Below are positions 6,540 to 6,940 of a DNA stretch of 6,940 nt, one piece after another. Position 1 is the stretch's first letter. Each line of letters starts with the position of its first letter. The notes beneath the pieces are model-generated. The model was not told where the DNA came from. It saw nothing but the letters and a program-made list of their open reading frames with translations, and did not search any database. Source of the DNA: JAVVEG01 sp041689205. GTDB lineage: Bacteria > Pseudomonadota > Gammaproteobacteria > Pseudomonadales > Pseudohongiellaceae. The stretch is taken from NCBI GenBank assembly GCA_041689205.1, contig JBDNGQ010000124.1, positions 1-6,940 on the forward strand. Direction: 5' to 3'. A program made the translations under genes and the position numbers.

Positions 6540-6940
6540 ATGCATATTATAATGATTGCGGCTGAGAACGGGGCATTGAAGGGCGGCAAAGTCGGCGGCA
6601 TTGGGGACGTAATTCGAGACGTGCCGCAGGCACTGGCGAGGAAGGGACATCGCGTTTCAGTCGTGACACCGGCCTATGGCCTGCTGTGTCGCCTGAACCC
6701 ATCCACTGTTATCGGGACTGTATCTGTAGAATTTTCCGGAGCCACAGAAATACTTGAATTCTGCTCGGCTAAACCGGCAATTAAATCATCGCCCGATATC
6801 GCGCATGGTCAGGTAAATCATTATCTGCTCGATCATCCTTTGTTTTCAGCCTGTGGTGCCGGATCCATTTATTGTAATGACCAACAGGGCCCCTTCGAAA
6901 CCGATGCTCACAAGTTTTCGCTGTTTTGTATTGCGGTATG
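6540..6940 (+). CDS. glgA: glycogen synthase, ADP-glucose type (5' partial)
   Basis: GlgA transfers glucose from ADP-glucose to the end of a growing alpha-1,4-glucan (GT5 family). The frame is open from the ATG at 6540 to the window edge, 133 codons plus two bases. The N-terminus MHIIMIAAENGAL is followed by KVGGIGDV, the GT5 form of the K-x-G-G nucleotide-sugar motif with Lys17, then ALARKGHRVSVVTPAYG, and near the edge ETDAHKFSLFCIAV, all in the order expected. It is the AAENGALxGGKVGG subtype rather than the E. coli form with KTGGLADV. It starts 18 bases after glgC with no clear Shine-Dalgarno sequence (the preceding bases are TTTAAAATACACGATGTGAA), so translation may be weak or coupled to glgC. 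An in-frame ATG at codon 5 is the alternative start. About two thirds or more of the protein lies outside the window. Confidence 0.93.
   Translation, partial: MHIIMIAAENGALKGGKVGGIGDVIRDVPQALARKGHRVSVVTPAYGLLCRLNPSTVIGTVSVEFSGATEILEFCSAKPAIKSSPDIAHGQVNHYLLDHPLFSACGAGSIYCNDQQGPFETDAHKFSLFCIAV

Overview
The window reads as an ordinary chromosomal stretch of central carbon and glycogen metabolism from a mid-GC proteobacterium. A gammaproteobacterium or betaproteobacterium fits best, judging from the MaeB-type malic enzyme tail, an Edd collinear with the E. coli enzyme, and the proteobacterial GlgC and GlgA types. I cannot name a genus. Every gene is on the + strand.

Layout: (1) 1-303 is the 3' end of an NADP-type malic enzyme gene (maeB), the phosphotransacetylase-like domain. 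(2) 304-544 is a 241-base gap with an imperfect hairpin region after maeB and two very short open frames leading into edd; no clear promoter is visible. (3) 545-2374 is a complete edd (6-phosphogluconate dehydratase, Entner-Doudoroff pathway). (4) 2375-2715 has no intact gene. It holds a clear relic of a glycogen debranching enzyme gene (glgX) and possibly a second, frameshifted piece of the same gene. (5) 2716-5256 is a complete glgP (glycogen phosphorylase). (6) 5253-6521 is a complete glgC (ADP-glucose pyrophosphorylase), overlapping glgP by 4 bases. (7) 6540-6940 is the 5' end of glgA (glycogen synthase), cut by the window edge.

Together glgC and glgA make glycogen from glucose-1-phosphate via ADP-glucose, and glgP releases glucose-1-phosphate again. 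Edd lies downstream of glucose-6-phosphate oxidation, so the order edd-(glgX relic)-glgP-glgC-glgA places glycogen storage next to the Entner-Doudoroff route. GlgX would normally remove the limit-dextrin branches left by GlgP. Its decay here is the most notable event in the window: either a second debranching gene exists elsewhere or this strain has lost that step.

I found no mobile element, CRISPR array, RNA gene or evidence of an undescribed system. The findings are modest: the glgX relic, the short frames and hairpins before edd, and residue-level points in GlgC and Edd.
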